Shown here piece by piece: positions 14,909 to 23,843 of a stretch of DNA of 46,406 nt. The DNA is from Sedimentisphaerales bacterium (lineage in GTDB: Bacteria; Planctomycetota; Phycisphaerae; Sedimentisphaerales; SG8-4): positions 1 through 46,406 of the forward strand of contig JAFGJR010000073.1 of assembly GCA_016928975.1 (NCBI GenBank), written 5' to 3'. Position numbers and translations under genes: made by a program. Each line of letters begins with the position of its first letter. Position 1 is the stretch's first letter. The notes beneath the pieces are model-generated. The model worked only from the letters and a program-made list of their open reading frames with translations. It did not search any database and was not told the DNA's origin.

Positions 14909-16921
14909 CTACAGGATGTCGTTGACACTGGTGAACAGGGTTTCGAAACGGGCGAAGGCTTCGCTGGCGCCGGGGAGCTTCTCGATTTTTCGGTGCTTGC
15001 TTCGGAAGAGATACTCGGCGGGGATCATCGGGTCGAAGTTGACGGGCTTGATCTGGCGCGCGGCGAAGGTGCTCCGCACCATCTTCAAGACGGGCTCGTC
15101 GCCGGTAACCTGCTCCATTGTGCGCGACAGTCTGTACTTGCGAGGCAGGCCGTAGGATTCGTCGGTCAGCGCCAGGTACGTCCACCAGCCGAGCAGGTCC
15201 TCCACCGTGCTGGCAGCGGGCTTGGCATACTTGTGCAGCGGAAAGACGTGACACCGTTGGAGCATGCGGGAGACCTCCCGGTGCTCCGTGATCTCCGGAC
15301 GGACCTCGGACAGGGTCAGCAGCACGGCAAAGCCCGATGCGTCGTTCGCCAGCAGGCCGGCGAGGGCCGCCAGGCGGACGAGATCGCCGCAAGGGACGAT
15401 CGTCCAGGCGGGGCGCAGACCCGTCCTGCCCCGCTCGTTCAAACGCGCGGAGAACCACTGGAGGTACAGCACATCGGCGGGCTTCTCCACCAGCAGCAGC
15501 CTCTTCTGTGCCGTCAAGTCCTGCATGATCCGGTAGCCCAGCGACGCCTGGAGCGGCAGCAGGGTGTCGTGATCCATGCTGAGAACCTCGTCGCCGACTT
15601 TCGTTCCCAGGTACTCGGATCGGCCATCCGGCGTCCGGTGAGTCACTTCCTCCACCGTGCGGACCCATTCCATTCTCTCCGGATCGATCATGAACGGTGA
15701 ATGGGTCGCGTAGAGCACCTGGTACTGTGACACCAGTCGCTCACGGACGTATCGAAGCAGGTCCCACTGCGCCTTGGCGTGCAGTCCGAGCCCCGGATCG
15801 TCCAGGAGGATGATGAGGTTGTCGCCGCAGCGTCGTCGTACGTCGGCGTACCATACCAGAAAGGAAAAGAACCACACAAAACCCGTGCTGCGCTCCGAGA
15901 AGTTCAGCGACAAGTCGGTCCTCGTATTGACGATGCGGGTCTCGAATACCAGCCCGCGATCCAAAGGCGACGGATCGCCCGGGCGGGCGGGGTAAAGATG
16001 AAAGCTCACCCTCAAATCCCGTTCCTGGCTCCAGTACCTGGCGATCTCGGCGGTGATGGGCCTGGCGGCGTCTTCCAGGTCCGCGATGAGCTCCTCCGAC
16101 CGCTCGATGCCGGTCAGCGCCTCCACCGAGGTGCCCCCAAGCTCCAGCAGCGCCAGAAAGACACGATCAGGACCCGTTAACTCTCCTTTCGTTTTTCTCT
16201 GGAGCAGCGCGTCGATGGAGATGCGTCCATCCATGATGTGCCACTCGGAGAAGTACAGGAATTTCGGCAGCAGGGGGGCGAGACGTCTTTCCAGGAAGAC
16301 GTTTGGATCGTGGGGCAGCTCGGCGCGTGGCCCTTGCGTACTCTGCGAAGAGCTGTCGATGGGAGTCTGCCGCTCGCCGAATGTCGCCGTGCCCGTCTCT
16401 TCGCCGGTATCGGTGATCCGCGTTAGACCTCTCACCGGTTCCTCGGACATCCCGGAACCGTCGCTCGGAGGCTCCGCGTCGTGCGTCTGTCGCGGGATTC
16501 CTTCGTCTGTTGGCGAAGGGGCCGGCATCGCGTCAATCGCCGCAAACGAGCCGGTCCATCGGCGCCCCGGATAGTAGCCCTTCTCCACGACGACAGTCCG
16601 GGACGTGACTGCGCCGGCGCCGAGGACGCTCTCCAGCTTCTCGACGTCGCGATCCTCCAGCTCCCACGTGGCGATCAGGGCCTCATCGGGCTGACGACCG
16701 GGTTGCTTCTGGTACTCACGACGGCGGGCCCGCGGATACTCCATCAGGACATCGAACCTGGCCAGTTCTTCGACATCCGGGTTGAGCTTGTAAAGCGCTT
16801 CCAGCAGCGAGGTCTTGCCGGCGCCGTTCTTGCCGACGAAGGCTGTGACCGGGCAAACGCTGAATTCCGTGGAGTCCTCGACGCAGCGGAAGTTCTTCAC
16901 TCGCATCCGTCGCAGCTTCAT
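14909..16921 (-). CDS. OLD-like AAA ATPase with a degenerate TOPRIM-like C-terminus
   Basis: A 670-residue ABC/SMC-class ATPase. It opens MKLRRMRVKNFRCVEDSTEF, has Walker A GKNGAGKT at residues 30-37, an apparent signature-like NFSERSTGFVWFF, Walker B LIILLDDPGLGLH near 374 and the ATHSPFMI switch. The C-terminal 200 residues lie where OLD-family nucleases have TOPRIM. LLLVEKPADVLYLQWF near 475 resembles the TOPRIM Glu motif, but the usual Gly after Glu is Lys-Pro, and no DxD motif follows (SGFAVLLTLSEV). Nuclease activity is thus doubtful. Residues about 130-210 form a polar, low-complexity insert. The start has GGAGGA 8 nt upstream and a promoter at 16986-17014. It is next to a DUF4160/DUF2442/nuclease operon on the same strand. 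Confidence 0.82.
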   Translation of the reverse strand: MKLRRMRVKNFRCVEDSTEFSVCPVTAFVGKNGAGKTSLLEALYKLNPDVEELARFDVLMEYPRARRREYQKQPGRQPDEALIATWELEDRDVEKLESVLGAGAVTSRTVVVEKGYYPGRRWTGSFAAIDAMPAPSPTDEGIPRQTHDAEPPSDGSGMSEEPVRGLTRITDTGEETGTATFGERQTPIDSSSQSTQGPRAELPHDPNVFLERRLAPLLPKFLYFSEWHIMDGRISIDALLQRKTKGELTGPDRVFLALLELGGTSVEALTGIERSEELIADLEDAARPITAEIARYWSQERDLRVSFHLYPARPGDPSPLDRGLVFETRIVNTRTDLSLNFSERSTGFVWFFSFLVWYADVRRRCGDNLIILLDDPGLGLHAKAQWDLLRYVRERLVSQYQVLYATHSPFMIDPERMEWVRTVEEVTHRTPDGRSEYLGTKVGDEVLSMDHDTLLPLQASLGYRIMQDLTAQKRLLLVEKPADVLYLQWFSARLNERGRTGLRPAWTIVPCGDLVRLAALAGLLANDASGFAVLLTLSEVRPEITEHREVSRMLQRCHVFPLHKYAKPAASTVEDLLGWWTYLALTDESYGLPRKYRLSRTMEQVTGDEPVLKMVRSTFAARQIKPVNFDPMIPAEYLFRSKHRKIEKLPGASEAFARFETLFTSVNDIL

Positions 16922-16985
16922 GACTACATTCCTCCATAAAGGTCGTCATTCACCTTTCCCCCAGGCGACATGCCAATTCCTGGCC

Positions 16986-17014
16986 ATCTTAACAGGAGGC
17001 ATCGGGACCGTCAA
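16986..17014 (-). promoter_or_regulatory. Promoter of the OLD-like ATPase gene
   Basis: On the minus strand TTGACG (17014-17009), a 17-nt spacer and TAAGAT (16991-16986), about 65 nt upstream of the start codon. Confidence 0.6.
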
Positions 17015-17098
17015 ATCCACGCAATTCATATTTTTCCCTATTGTATGTCAGTGGGGCTAAGTGTCGGAACACACAATATTTGCGCCACATCCATGCCA

Positions 17099-17469
17099 CT
17101 CGGCGACGTACAGTCGCCGAGCGCTGGGGCGAATATGCTTGCAGAATGCCGACGCGGTTGTATAGTAAAAACTGCTATATTATCGGAAGGTGCTGTGCTC
17201 CTGTCTTGCGCTGGGTGGAACGGAAGGAGGATAGGTCGACTAGACAGTCGTTCGGGCGCGCATTACAAGACCCGATCGGGAGACAGCCAAAACGATTTGG
17301 ACGCGACCTCTGATACGAGGTGGGCGAGTTACTCAACCTGTTTGTTCATTGACACGGACAGGTTGAAAGCGGCAGCTACAAAGGTTGTGCGCATCGCGCG
17401 TGCCTGAAGGGTAGGGCACGCGGTCAATGGAACTGGGGGGTGTTGGAGATGGAGTGAAGGAGAAGGATG
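17099..17469 (+). promoter_or_regulatory. Hairpin-rich leader and candidate promoter of the RCC1 gene
   Basis: This divergent spacer has no gene. A perfect 9-bp hairpin, CTCGGCGAC / GTCGCCGAG, lies at 17099-17121. TTGCAG (17139-17144) and TATAGT (17161-17166), 16 nt apart, could start a leader of about 295 nt. Downstream are three more inverted repeats: ACCTC/GAGGT (17306-17321), CAACCTG/CAGGTTG (17334-17365) and CGCGTGCC/GGCACGCG (17397-17422). The last is 47 nt before the start codon. The set could be a structured regulatory leader; no known riboswitch was recognised. Confidence 0.4.
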
Positions 17470-19464
17470 ATGAAGACGCGGATACTCTCTTGCGGAGTAA
17501 TGGGGGTTGTTCTGGGGTGTTCCTGTTTGAGTGGGTCCGTCGCGGCGGATGGACTGCGCGCCTGGGGCTCGAATTACGACGGTCAGGTCAACGGCCTGCC
17601 GGCGGGCGCGGACTATGTGGCGATCGCGGCCGGGGACGGGCACGCCCTGGCTTTGACCGGTGCGGGCAACGTGGTGGCCTGGGGACAGAACAGCAAGGGC
17701 CAGTGCAATGTCCCGCCGGGCAGCTACGTGGCCATCGGCGCCGGCGCCGATTTCAGCCTGGCGATTCGCCCGGACGGCTCCATCGCTGCCTGGGGCAGCA
17801 ATGTCCAGCGGCAGATTTCCGATGCGCCGCCGGGCGGCGGCTTCGTGTCCGTCGAAGGAGGCAAGTCTTTCGCCGTGGCTCTGAGGCGGGACGGCTCGAT
17901 CGTCGTCTGGGGTAGCGACGCATGCGGCCAGGTCTCCCTCGCGCCGACGGGGACCGGTTTCACGGCGATTGCCGCCGGCGATTCGCACGCCGTGGCACTA
18001 CGCTCGGATGGTACGCTCATCTCATGGGGGAGTCCATTGGCTACAGCAGCGACGCCGACGACCGGCACATTCACCGCGATCGGTGCAGGCGACAGCCAGA
18101 GCCTGGCAGTCCGCAGCGATGGCTCCATCGCCTGGTGGGGCAACGATCGTTACGGCTACGGCCTGGCCAACGTGCCCGCCGGAACCGACTACGTCCGTGT
18201 CGCCGCCGGCTACCTTCATGCCCTGGCCTTGAAAAAAGACGGCTCCATCGTCGGATGGGGCGCCGGCAAGGACACCTCCGGCCACCCGAACTGGGGGCAG
18301 GCCAATCCGCCGGCAGGAAAGGGCTACCCCGACATCGCGTGTGGACTGTACTTCAGTCTGGCCCTGGCGAGCAGTGCACCCAAGCCTGTTATTTCGGATG
18401 ATTTCGATGATAATAGTCTTGGCGGCTCCTGGCGGCTTGTGGCGGATGACCTGGCGAATTGTCGTGTGGAGGAGACGCAGCAGAGACTGGAACTGACGGC
18501 CACCGCGGCGGCCGGCCGGGCCTCGGCCTTCTGTCTCGCCAATGGCTGGGCCCTCGACGTGACGAGGGATTTCTCGTTCAAGATCGACTACCACTACGCT
18601 CTGCCGGCGAGGGAGGATGGCGGCGTCGCTGTCGTCCTGGCGAGGAACGAGAACGACATTCACTCGCACTACGTCGAATTCGGTGCCGGGGCATGCATCT
18701 CCTATCCGTACTTCTGGCACGAGGCGGCCGGCAGCACGTCGAGGAGAGCATCCTTCGTGAGGCGGACCCAGGACAGCGGAGCGCTCTACGTCTCATACGA
18801 TGCGACGCACGATGCGCTCTATCTGAGCAGCACAGGGTACGGCAGTCAAAACGCCATGGTGACCACGACGCTGTTGTCCGGGAGCAACGGGGCCGGGCAG
18901 AGGGTGCTCGTGGGGATTGGCGGCGTCTCCGACCACGAGGCGATTGAGTCCGGCAGCGCCTGGCTCGACGACTTCCGGCTGGACAGCGGCACGGTCGTGC
19001 TGACCGCCATGACGAACATCTATCGCTTCTGGTCGCCCACCGCCGGCAGACATTTCTACACCACCAGCGAAGAGGAGAAGAACGTGCTGGTCGATGTGTA
19101 CTCGAATACCTGGGTGTTCGAGGGCGTTGCCTTCCGCGCGGCCAGTGTACCTTCTTTGTCCGGCATGGCGCCCGTCTACAAGTTCCGGGCCGTAAACGGA
19201 CAGACGCAGTTCTACACCATCAGCGAACGCGAGAAGGACTCGCTTCTCCGCGAGTACGGCCACATGTACCGCTACGATGGGGTGGCCTTCTACGCCTATC
19301 CACAGGGCCAGCAGCCGCCCGATACCGTGCCTGTTTGCCGATTCCTGAGTCTGGCGAACCAGGGCCATCTCTACACGGCCAATGAAGACGAAGTGACCCT
19401 GCTCAAAGGCAGTTTCCCCCAGGCGTTTCAATACGAAGGCGTTGCCTTCTGCGCATACCCGTGA
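17470..19464 (+). CDS. Secreted RCC1-propeller / LamG-like / DUF5648 protein
   Basis: A 664-residue exported protein. After a signal peptide (about 1-27) come RCC1-type repeats to about 300, each ending in a form of AWGSN with a preceding AIAAGDGHALAL, predicted to close into a beta-propeller. A concanavalin-like jelly-roll follows (about 310-510, DDFDDNSLGGSWRLV). The C-terminus (515-664) is three DUF5648 repeats, each with a form of YRFWSPTAGRHFYTTSEEE and ending EGVAFRAAS or EGVAFCAYP. Enzymatic motifs are absent, so binding or surface structure is likely. Two ATG codons are possible (17467, 17470); the second is preferred since AAGGAG (17457-17462) is then 7 nt away. A repeat hairpin follows the stop. 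Confidence 0.85.
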   Translation: MKTRILSCGVMGVVLGCSCLSGSVAADGLRAWGSNYDGQVNGLPAGADYVAIAAGDGHALALTGAGNVVAWGQNSKGQCNVPPGSYVAIGAGADFSLAIRPDGSIAAWGSNVQRQISDAPPGGGFVSVEGGKSFAVALRRDGSIVVWGSDACGQVSLAPTGTGFTAIAAGDSHAVALRSDGTLISWGSPLATAATPTTGTFTAIGAGDSQSLAVRSDGSIAWWGNDRYGYGLANVPAGTDYVRVAAGYLHALALKKDGSIVGWGAGKDTSGHPNWGQANPPAGKGYPDIACGLYFSLALASSAPKPVISDDFDDNSLGGSWRLVADDLANCRVEETQQRLELTATAAAGRASAFCLANGWALDVTRDFSFKIDYHYALPAREDGGVAVVLARNENDIHSHYVEFGAGACISYPYFWHEAAGSTSRRASFVRRTQDSGALYVSYDATHDALYLSSTGYGSQNAMVTTTLLSGSNGAGQRVLVGIGGVSDHEAIESGSAWLDDFRLDSGTVVLTAMTNIYRFWSPTAGRHFYTTSEEEKNVLVDVYSNTWVFEGVAFRAASVPSLSGMAPVYKFRAVNGQTQFYTISEREKDSLLREYGHMYRYDGVAFYAYPQGQQPPDTVPVCRFLSLANQGHLYTANEDEVTLLKGSFPQAFQYEGVAFCAYP

Positions 19465-19470
19465 TGCCGT

Positions 19471-19494
19471 AGAGACACAAGATTCTGCGTCTCC
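19471..19494 (+). repeat. Imperfect GAGACGCAAGA-type palindrome, copy 1
   Basis: AGAGACACAAGATT and CTGCGTCTCC form an imperfect inverted repeat 7 nt after the RCC1 gene stop. It differs from copy 2 at only a few positions. It could fold at the 3' end of the mRNA, but no T-run follows. Confidence 0.75.
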
Positions 19495-19544
19495 GTCAAT
19501 GCGCTTGCCGTGCCCGGTCGTCACCGCCCTGCGTGGTTCTGCTC

Positions 19545-19573
19545 TTGTTTGGCGTGCACCGCTCCGGTATAGT
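19545..19573 (+). promoter_or_regulatory. Promoter of the epimerase gene
   Basis: TTGTTT (19545-19550), a 17-nt spacer and TATAGT (19568-19573). Transcription would start near 19580, about 20 nt before palindrome copy 2. Confidence 0.6.
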
Positions 19574-19601
19574 GACGCGGTGTTCTCACTGTGAGACGGG
19601 A

Positions 19602-19623
19602 GAGACGCAAGATCTTGCGTCTC
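19602..19623 (+). repeat. Perfect 22-bp palindrome, copy 2
   Basis: GAGACGCAAGA followed directly by its exact reverse complement. It lies between the promoter at 19545-19573 and the start codon at 19659, so it would form a hairpin in the mRNA leader. It is a close relative of the copy at 19471-19494, about 130 bp away. Confidence 0.9.
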
Positions 19624-19658
19624 CACAGGTACTGGGCGATACCATGGAGGTTCAGGTC

Positions 19659-20606
19659 ATGGGCAACGAGCACAACATGTCCCGGCGGAGCTTGCTGAAG
19701 AAGACGGTGGTCGGCGCGGTGGCGGCGTCGATGGCCGGCCCAAGCGTGGCGACGGCTGCCCAGAGCGGCACGCTGCGGCTGGGTGGGCCCGTTTTCGGGA
19801 GGATTCAGGACCCGCAGGGCTGGATCGCTGCGCTCAAGAGGCTGGGCTATTCCGCCGCCTACTGTCCCGTCGGTCCCGATGCCACGGATGATGTCGTCCG
19901 GGCCTATGAGGACGCAGCCGCCAGGGCGGGCATCATCATCGCCGAGGTCGGCGCATGGAGCAATCCGACCAGTCCGGACGAGACGACGCGCCAGGCCGCC
20001 CTGGAGAAGTGCCGTACATGCCTCGCTCTGGCCGACCGCATCGGCGCCCGGTGCTGCGTCAATATCGCCGGATCACGCGGCAAGTTGTGGGACGGCCCCG
20101 ACGCCGCCAACCTCACGAAAGAGACGTTCGACATGATCGTCGAGACGACCCGGTCGATCATCGATGCCGTCAAGCCGATGCGGACGTTCTTCACCTTGGA
20201 GACGATGCCCTGGGCCTATCCCGACTCGCCGGACTCGTACCTGCAACTGCTCAAGGCCATCGACCGCAAGCAGTTCGCCGTGCACCTCGATCCCGTCAAC
20301 CTCATATGCAGCCCGCAGCGATACTACGGCAACGGCCAACTGATCCGCGAGTGCTTCGAGAAGCTTGGTCCCTACATCAAGAGCTGTCACGCCAAGGACA
20401 TCCTGTTGCAGGAGAAGCTGACCACGCACCTCGACGAAGTCATCGCCGGGACCGGCGGCCTGGATTACGCCGTCTTCCTGAAGGAGCTAAGTCGCCTCCC
20501 CGGCACGCCCCTCATGCTGGAGCACCTCTCGAAAGCGGAGGACTACGACAAAGCCGCCGCCTACATCCGAAGTGTCGCCGAGAAGCTCGGCCTGTCGTTC
20601 GCGTGA
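19659..20606 (+). CDS. Tat-exported TIM-barrel sugar isomerase/epimerase family protein
   Basis: A 315-residue protein of the xylose isomerase-like TIM-barrel family (AP endonuclease 2 fold). A twin-arginine signal, MSRRSLLKKTVVGAVAASM, is near the N-terminus. The barrel has FTLETMPWAYPDSPDSYLQLL near 175, where Glu is a likely metal ligand, then FAVHLDPVNLI, IKSCHAKDILL and LMLEHL near the C-terminus. These carry the Glu/Asp/His/Glu metal-site positions of the fold. Substrate is unknown; carbohydrate is probable. The frame is open upstream, but ATG 19659 has GGAGG 8 nt before it. It is followed by a heparinase-family lyase, so both may act on the same polysaccharide. Confidence 0.83.
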   Translation: MGNEHNMSRRSLLKKTVVGAVAASMAGPSVATAAQSGTLRLGGPVFGRIQDPQGWIAALKRLGYSAAYCPVGPDATDDVVRAYEDAAARAGIIIAEVGAWSNPTSPDETTRQAALEKCRTCLALADRIGARCCVNIAGSRGKLWDGPDAANLTKETFDMIVETTRSIIDAVKPMRTFFTLETMPWAYPDSPDSYLQLLKAIDRKQFAVHLDPVNLICSPQRYYGNGQLIRECFEKLGPYIKSCHAKDILLQEKLTTHLDEVIAGTGGLDYAVFLKELSRLPGTPLMLEHLSKAEDYDKAAAYIRSVAEKLGLSFA

Positions 20607-20727
20607 CGCATAGAGGCTCTCGGTGGTCGCGGTGGGTGGCGCGCTTGCCGCAGCGGTCGCGGATTTGGTCCGCGAGTTGGTGAGTAAGCTGGGACTCGAT
20701 CAGGGTCTGGAATGATCGGAGAAATAG

Positions 20728-22827
20728 ATGAGTGTGAAAACGTCGAGCATCCTCGCGATGGCACTCGGCCTTCTTCATGTGCAGCCCATGAGTGCTCAAT
20801 CCAACGTGAACATCGTCCTGCCGGAATGCAGGCATCGGCATCTGGCATGCACGGCGGAGGAACTCCAGCGGTTGCGGCAGGCCTACCAGGGACAAGGTGC
20901 CGAGCATGACGTGGTCGCGGCCCATGTGACCGACGCGAAGCGATTCCTTGGCGATCCGATCCGCTTCCCGCCGCGAGGCGGCCAGCACAACCAGTGGTAT
21001 CAATGCGATGCATGCCAGGTCGCGCTGCGCACCGTGGACGCGACCCACCATCAGTGTCCCAAGTGCAAGAAGGTCTATTCCGGGCCTCCTTATGATGACG
21101 TGATCTTCTCGCACGAACACAGCCGCAACCTCCAGCGGATGACGACGGCGGCATGGGCGCACGCAATCTCGCAGGAACAGGAGTTCGCCCGGTACGCCGC
21201 CCGGGTCCTGCTCGGCTACGCCCAGCGGTATTCGCAGTATCTGTACCACGACAACTCGATGAGGGACACGCCCGGCCGGTCGGGTGGGCATCTGTTCGAG
21301 CAGACGCTGAACGAGGCGTCGTGCATGGCGGCCAGCATCGGCCCGGCGTACGATCTCATTCACGATTGTAACGTGCTCTCGACAGCCGACCATCAGAGGA
21401 TTCGCGACGGCCTGCTGCTGCCAATGCTCCGCAACATCGACAAGAACAAGGCGGGCAAGAGCAACTGGCAGACGTGGCACAACGCCGCGATGCTCTGGGG
21501 CGGCGCCCTGCTCCACGATCCGAACTGGGTCCGAAAGGCGATCTTGGACGAGCGGAACGGATTCTACTACCAGATGGATGCGTCGGTTTCGAAGGAGGGG
21601 ATGTGGTACGAGAACAGTTGGGGCTACCATTTCTACACGCTCAGCGCATTGATCAATATGGCCGAGACCGCGCGGCGGTTGAATCTGGACCTGTGGGGCC
21701 AGGAACGGCTCAAGAAGATGTTCACGCTGCCGGCCTATTACACGATGGCCAACGGGATGCTCCCGCGATTCGGCGACGACGTCAATTCGTCGGTGCGCCG
21801 GCTCGGCCGCATGTTCGAGCCCGCTTACCACGCCTATCGTGATCCGCAGTTGCTGGCGCTTCTGGGCGACAGGCCGAGCTTCGAAAGTGTCCTTCTGGGG
21901 CGATCCACTGGAGCATCGGCCCAGATGCCGGCGTTGCAGAGCATGGTCTTCGAGGATGCGGGACATGCGATCCTCCGAAGCCAGGGTCCGGCGGGACTGA
22001 CCGCCGCGATGACCTTCGGCCCCTATGGTGGCTTCCACGGGCACTATGACAAGCTCAGCTTCGTTCTCTTCGGCTTTGGCAAGGAGCTTGGCGTCGATCC
22101 CGGCCGGGCCGCCAGTCAAGCGTATCGCCTGCCGATCCATTCCAACTGGTACAAGGCGACAATCTCGCACAACGCGGTGCTCGTGGACGGACGCAGTCAG
22201 AAGCCCGCTTCGGGCAAGCTGGAGTTGTTCGAGCGCAAGGATGGGTATACCGCCGTAGCAGCAAGCTGCCGCGAGGCGTACCCGGGTGTCGAGCACAAGC
22301 GTCTGCTCTTCATGACCGACACGTATCTGCTTGTCCTCGACCAGTTGCACTCGGATACGGATCACCGGTTCGGCTGGTTGTACCACAACAAGGGTGCTCG
22401 TGTCGTCTGCGATCAAGCCCGCGAGGGCGTGACCATAGCAGCGGACTACTCAGGCGGCGACTACATTCAGAATGCCAGACGGGGCGAGTCTGACGAGCCC
22501 ATTCAGGCGCGATTTGAGGATGGCAATGTCACGACGCATCTGATCCTGGCCGGCCGGCCGGGCACGCTCGTGACCATCGGTGACGGGGTGGGTGCCTCTG
22601 TGGATGATCGGGTCCCCATGGTGATGGTCGGCAGAACCGGGCGCAATGTATCCTTTGCGGCCCTCCTGGAGCCAGTGCTGACAGGCGGGCGCCCACAGGT
22701 CGCAGGGATTCGACTCACGAAAGCCGCTAATGGTCTGGTGACTACCGTCGAGCTGGACGGCCGCACCGATGTGGTCAGAATCCGCCGGGACAACGGCTTT
22801 TCGGCCGACCTATCACAAAAACCTTGA
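20728..22827 (+). CDS. Heparinase II/III-family polysaccharide lyase, exported
   Basis: A 699-residue exported lyase. A signal peptide (1-24) is followed by a Cys pair set near 92-112 (CDAC...CPKC, zinc-ribbon-like). An (alpha/alpha) toroid has GGHLFEQTLNEAS, NWQTWHNAAMLWGGALL and WYENSWGYHFYTLSALI near 292, where the Tyr/His residues are catalytic in this family. The heparinase II/III beta-sandwich opens with HGHYDKLSFVLFGFGKELGVDPGR near 437. The family cleaves uronic-acid polysaccharides such as heparin, heparan sulfate or alginate by beta-elimination; which of these is not decided. The start has GGAGA upstream. It lies 121 nt after the epimerase gene on the same strand. Confidence 0.88.
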   Translation: MSVKTSSILAMALGLLHVQPMSAQSNVNIVLPECRHRHLACTAEELQRLRQAYQGQGAEHDVVAAHVTDAKRFLGDPIRFPPRGGQHNQWYQCDACQVALRTVDATHHQCPKCKKVYSGPPYDDVIFSHEHSRNLQRMTTAAWAHAISQEQEFARYAARVLLGYAQRYSQYLYHDNSMRDTPGRSGGHLFEQTLNEASCMAASIGPAYDLIHDCNVLSTADHQRIRDGLLLPMLRNIDKNKAGKSNWQTWHNAAMLWGGALLHDPNWVRKAILDERNGFYYQMDASVSKEGMWYENSWGYHFYTLSALINMAETARRLNLDLWGQERLKKMFTLPAYYTMANGMLPRFGDDVNSSVRRLGRMFEPAYHAYRDPQLLALLGDRPSFESVLLGRSTGASAQMPALQSMVFEDAGHAILRSQGPAGLTAAMTFGPYGGFHGHYDKLSFVLFGFGKELGVDPGRAASQAYRLPIHSNWYKATISHNAVLVDGRSQKPASGKLELFERKDGYTAVAASCREAYPGVEHKRLLFMTDTYLLVLDQLHSDTDHRFGWLYHNKGARVVCDQAREGVTIAADYSGGDYIQNARRGESDEPIQARFEDGNVTTHLILAGRPGTLVTIGDGVGASVDDRVPMVMVGRTGRNVSFAALLEPVLTGGRPQVAGIRLTKAANGLVTTVELDGRTDVVRIRRDNGFSADLSQKP

Positions 22828-22844
22828 CCTCGGTTTCTCGGACG

Positions 22845-22873
22845 TTGCGATTCTCACGCCCCGATGGTAGAAT
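22845..22873 (+). promoter_or_regulatory. Promoter of the second pseudopilin gene
   Basis: TTGCGA (22845-22850), a 17-nt spacer and TAGAAT (22868-22873), about 100 nt before the start at 22979. The leader holds nothing else that I recognise. Confidence 0.5.
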
Positions 22874-22978
22874 ACGGACAGATCGTGGGAACACGTACTC
22901 GCGCCTGTGCATCTTATTACCCAGCCGGGAAACGGCCGCTCAGAGCTGGCAACATAAGGCCTTGAGAGGAGCATGGTT

Positions 22979-23782
22979 ATGAGCACGCGAAGGGCATTTA
23001 CACTGATCGAGTTGCTGGTCGTCATCGCCATCATCGCCCTTCTCATGGCGATTCTGATGCCGGCGCTGAATCGGGCGAAGGAGCAGGGCAAGCGGGCCGC
23101 CTGCCTCAACAATCTCAAGCAATTGACCTTGGCCTGGATCATGTACGCCGACGAGAACGACGGCAAGCTCGTCAATGGTGCCACTGGTTTCAGTGATATC
23201 GCCGACCAGGGGTGGGGCGACCACACCAAGGAGCTCGCCTGGGTCAACAGATACAGCGCCAGTGATTGGGATATCCAGATCGACGGGATAAGAACAGGTG
23301 CCCTGTGGCCTTATGTGAACAAAGAGGAGCTCTACCGGTGCCCGACAGGCCGGCGCGGTCAGGCTCTGACCTATTCTATCATGTTCTCCATGAACGCCGT
23401 CAACCATACATGGAGCCAGGGCGTCAAGGGGGCGCACGTCAAGAAGATGATCGAGATCAAGCCGAACACCGCGATGCGACTCACGTTCATCGACGAAGGG
23501 TATATGACCCCAGATGCCTACGCCGTCTGGTATCGGCAGGAGTGTTGGTTCGATAATCCACCGGTCCGCCACGGGGATGGCACGACCGTGTCCTACGCGG
23601 ATGGCCATGTCGAGCACTGGAAGTGGAAAGGCACCGATACGATCGCCCATGCCAGAGAGTACGAGAACATAATGCCCGACACGGCCTGGAGGCCGACCTC
23701 GGACGAGGGCTTCCGGGAACTCTACCAGATGCAGCGTGGATGCTGGGGAAGCCTCGGGTACTCGCCTTCTCGTGCGCCATAG
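22979..23782 (+). CDS. Pseudopilin-like protein with H-X9-DG motif
   Basis: A 267-residue protein with a short leader (MSTRRA) and the prepilin segment [39 protein letters not shown] follows, the common planctomycete version. [12 protein letters not shown] near residue 198 is the H-X9-DG motif. It is expected to be exported and processed by a prepilin peptidase. Two ATG codons lie 6 nt apart; 22979 is chosen because GAGAGGAG (22964-22971) is then 7 nt away. Compared with the gene at 281 the leader is normal in length. The gene is convergent with the CotH gene, 61 nt away. The intervening sequence has no clear terminator. Confidence 0.88.
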   Translation: MSTRRAFTLIELLVVIAIIALLMAILMPALNRAKEQGKRAACLNNLKQLTLAWIMYADENDGKLVNGATGFSDIADQGWGDHTKELAWVNRYSASDWDIQIDGIRTGALWPYVNKEELYRCPTGRRGQALTYSIMFSMNAVNHTWSQGVKGAHVKKMIEIKPNTAMRLTFIDEGYMTPDAYAVWYRQECWFDNPPVRHGDGTTVSYADGHVEHWKWKGTDTIAHAREYENIMPDTAWRPTSDEGFRELYQMQRGCWGSLGYSPSRAP

Positions 23783-23843
23783 AGCCGTCGGACTCTCAGG
23801 GGTATCGCCCAGACCATTGAGCGTCTTCGTCTTGTAGATTCGC

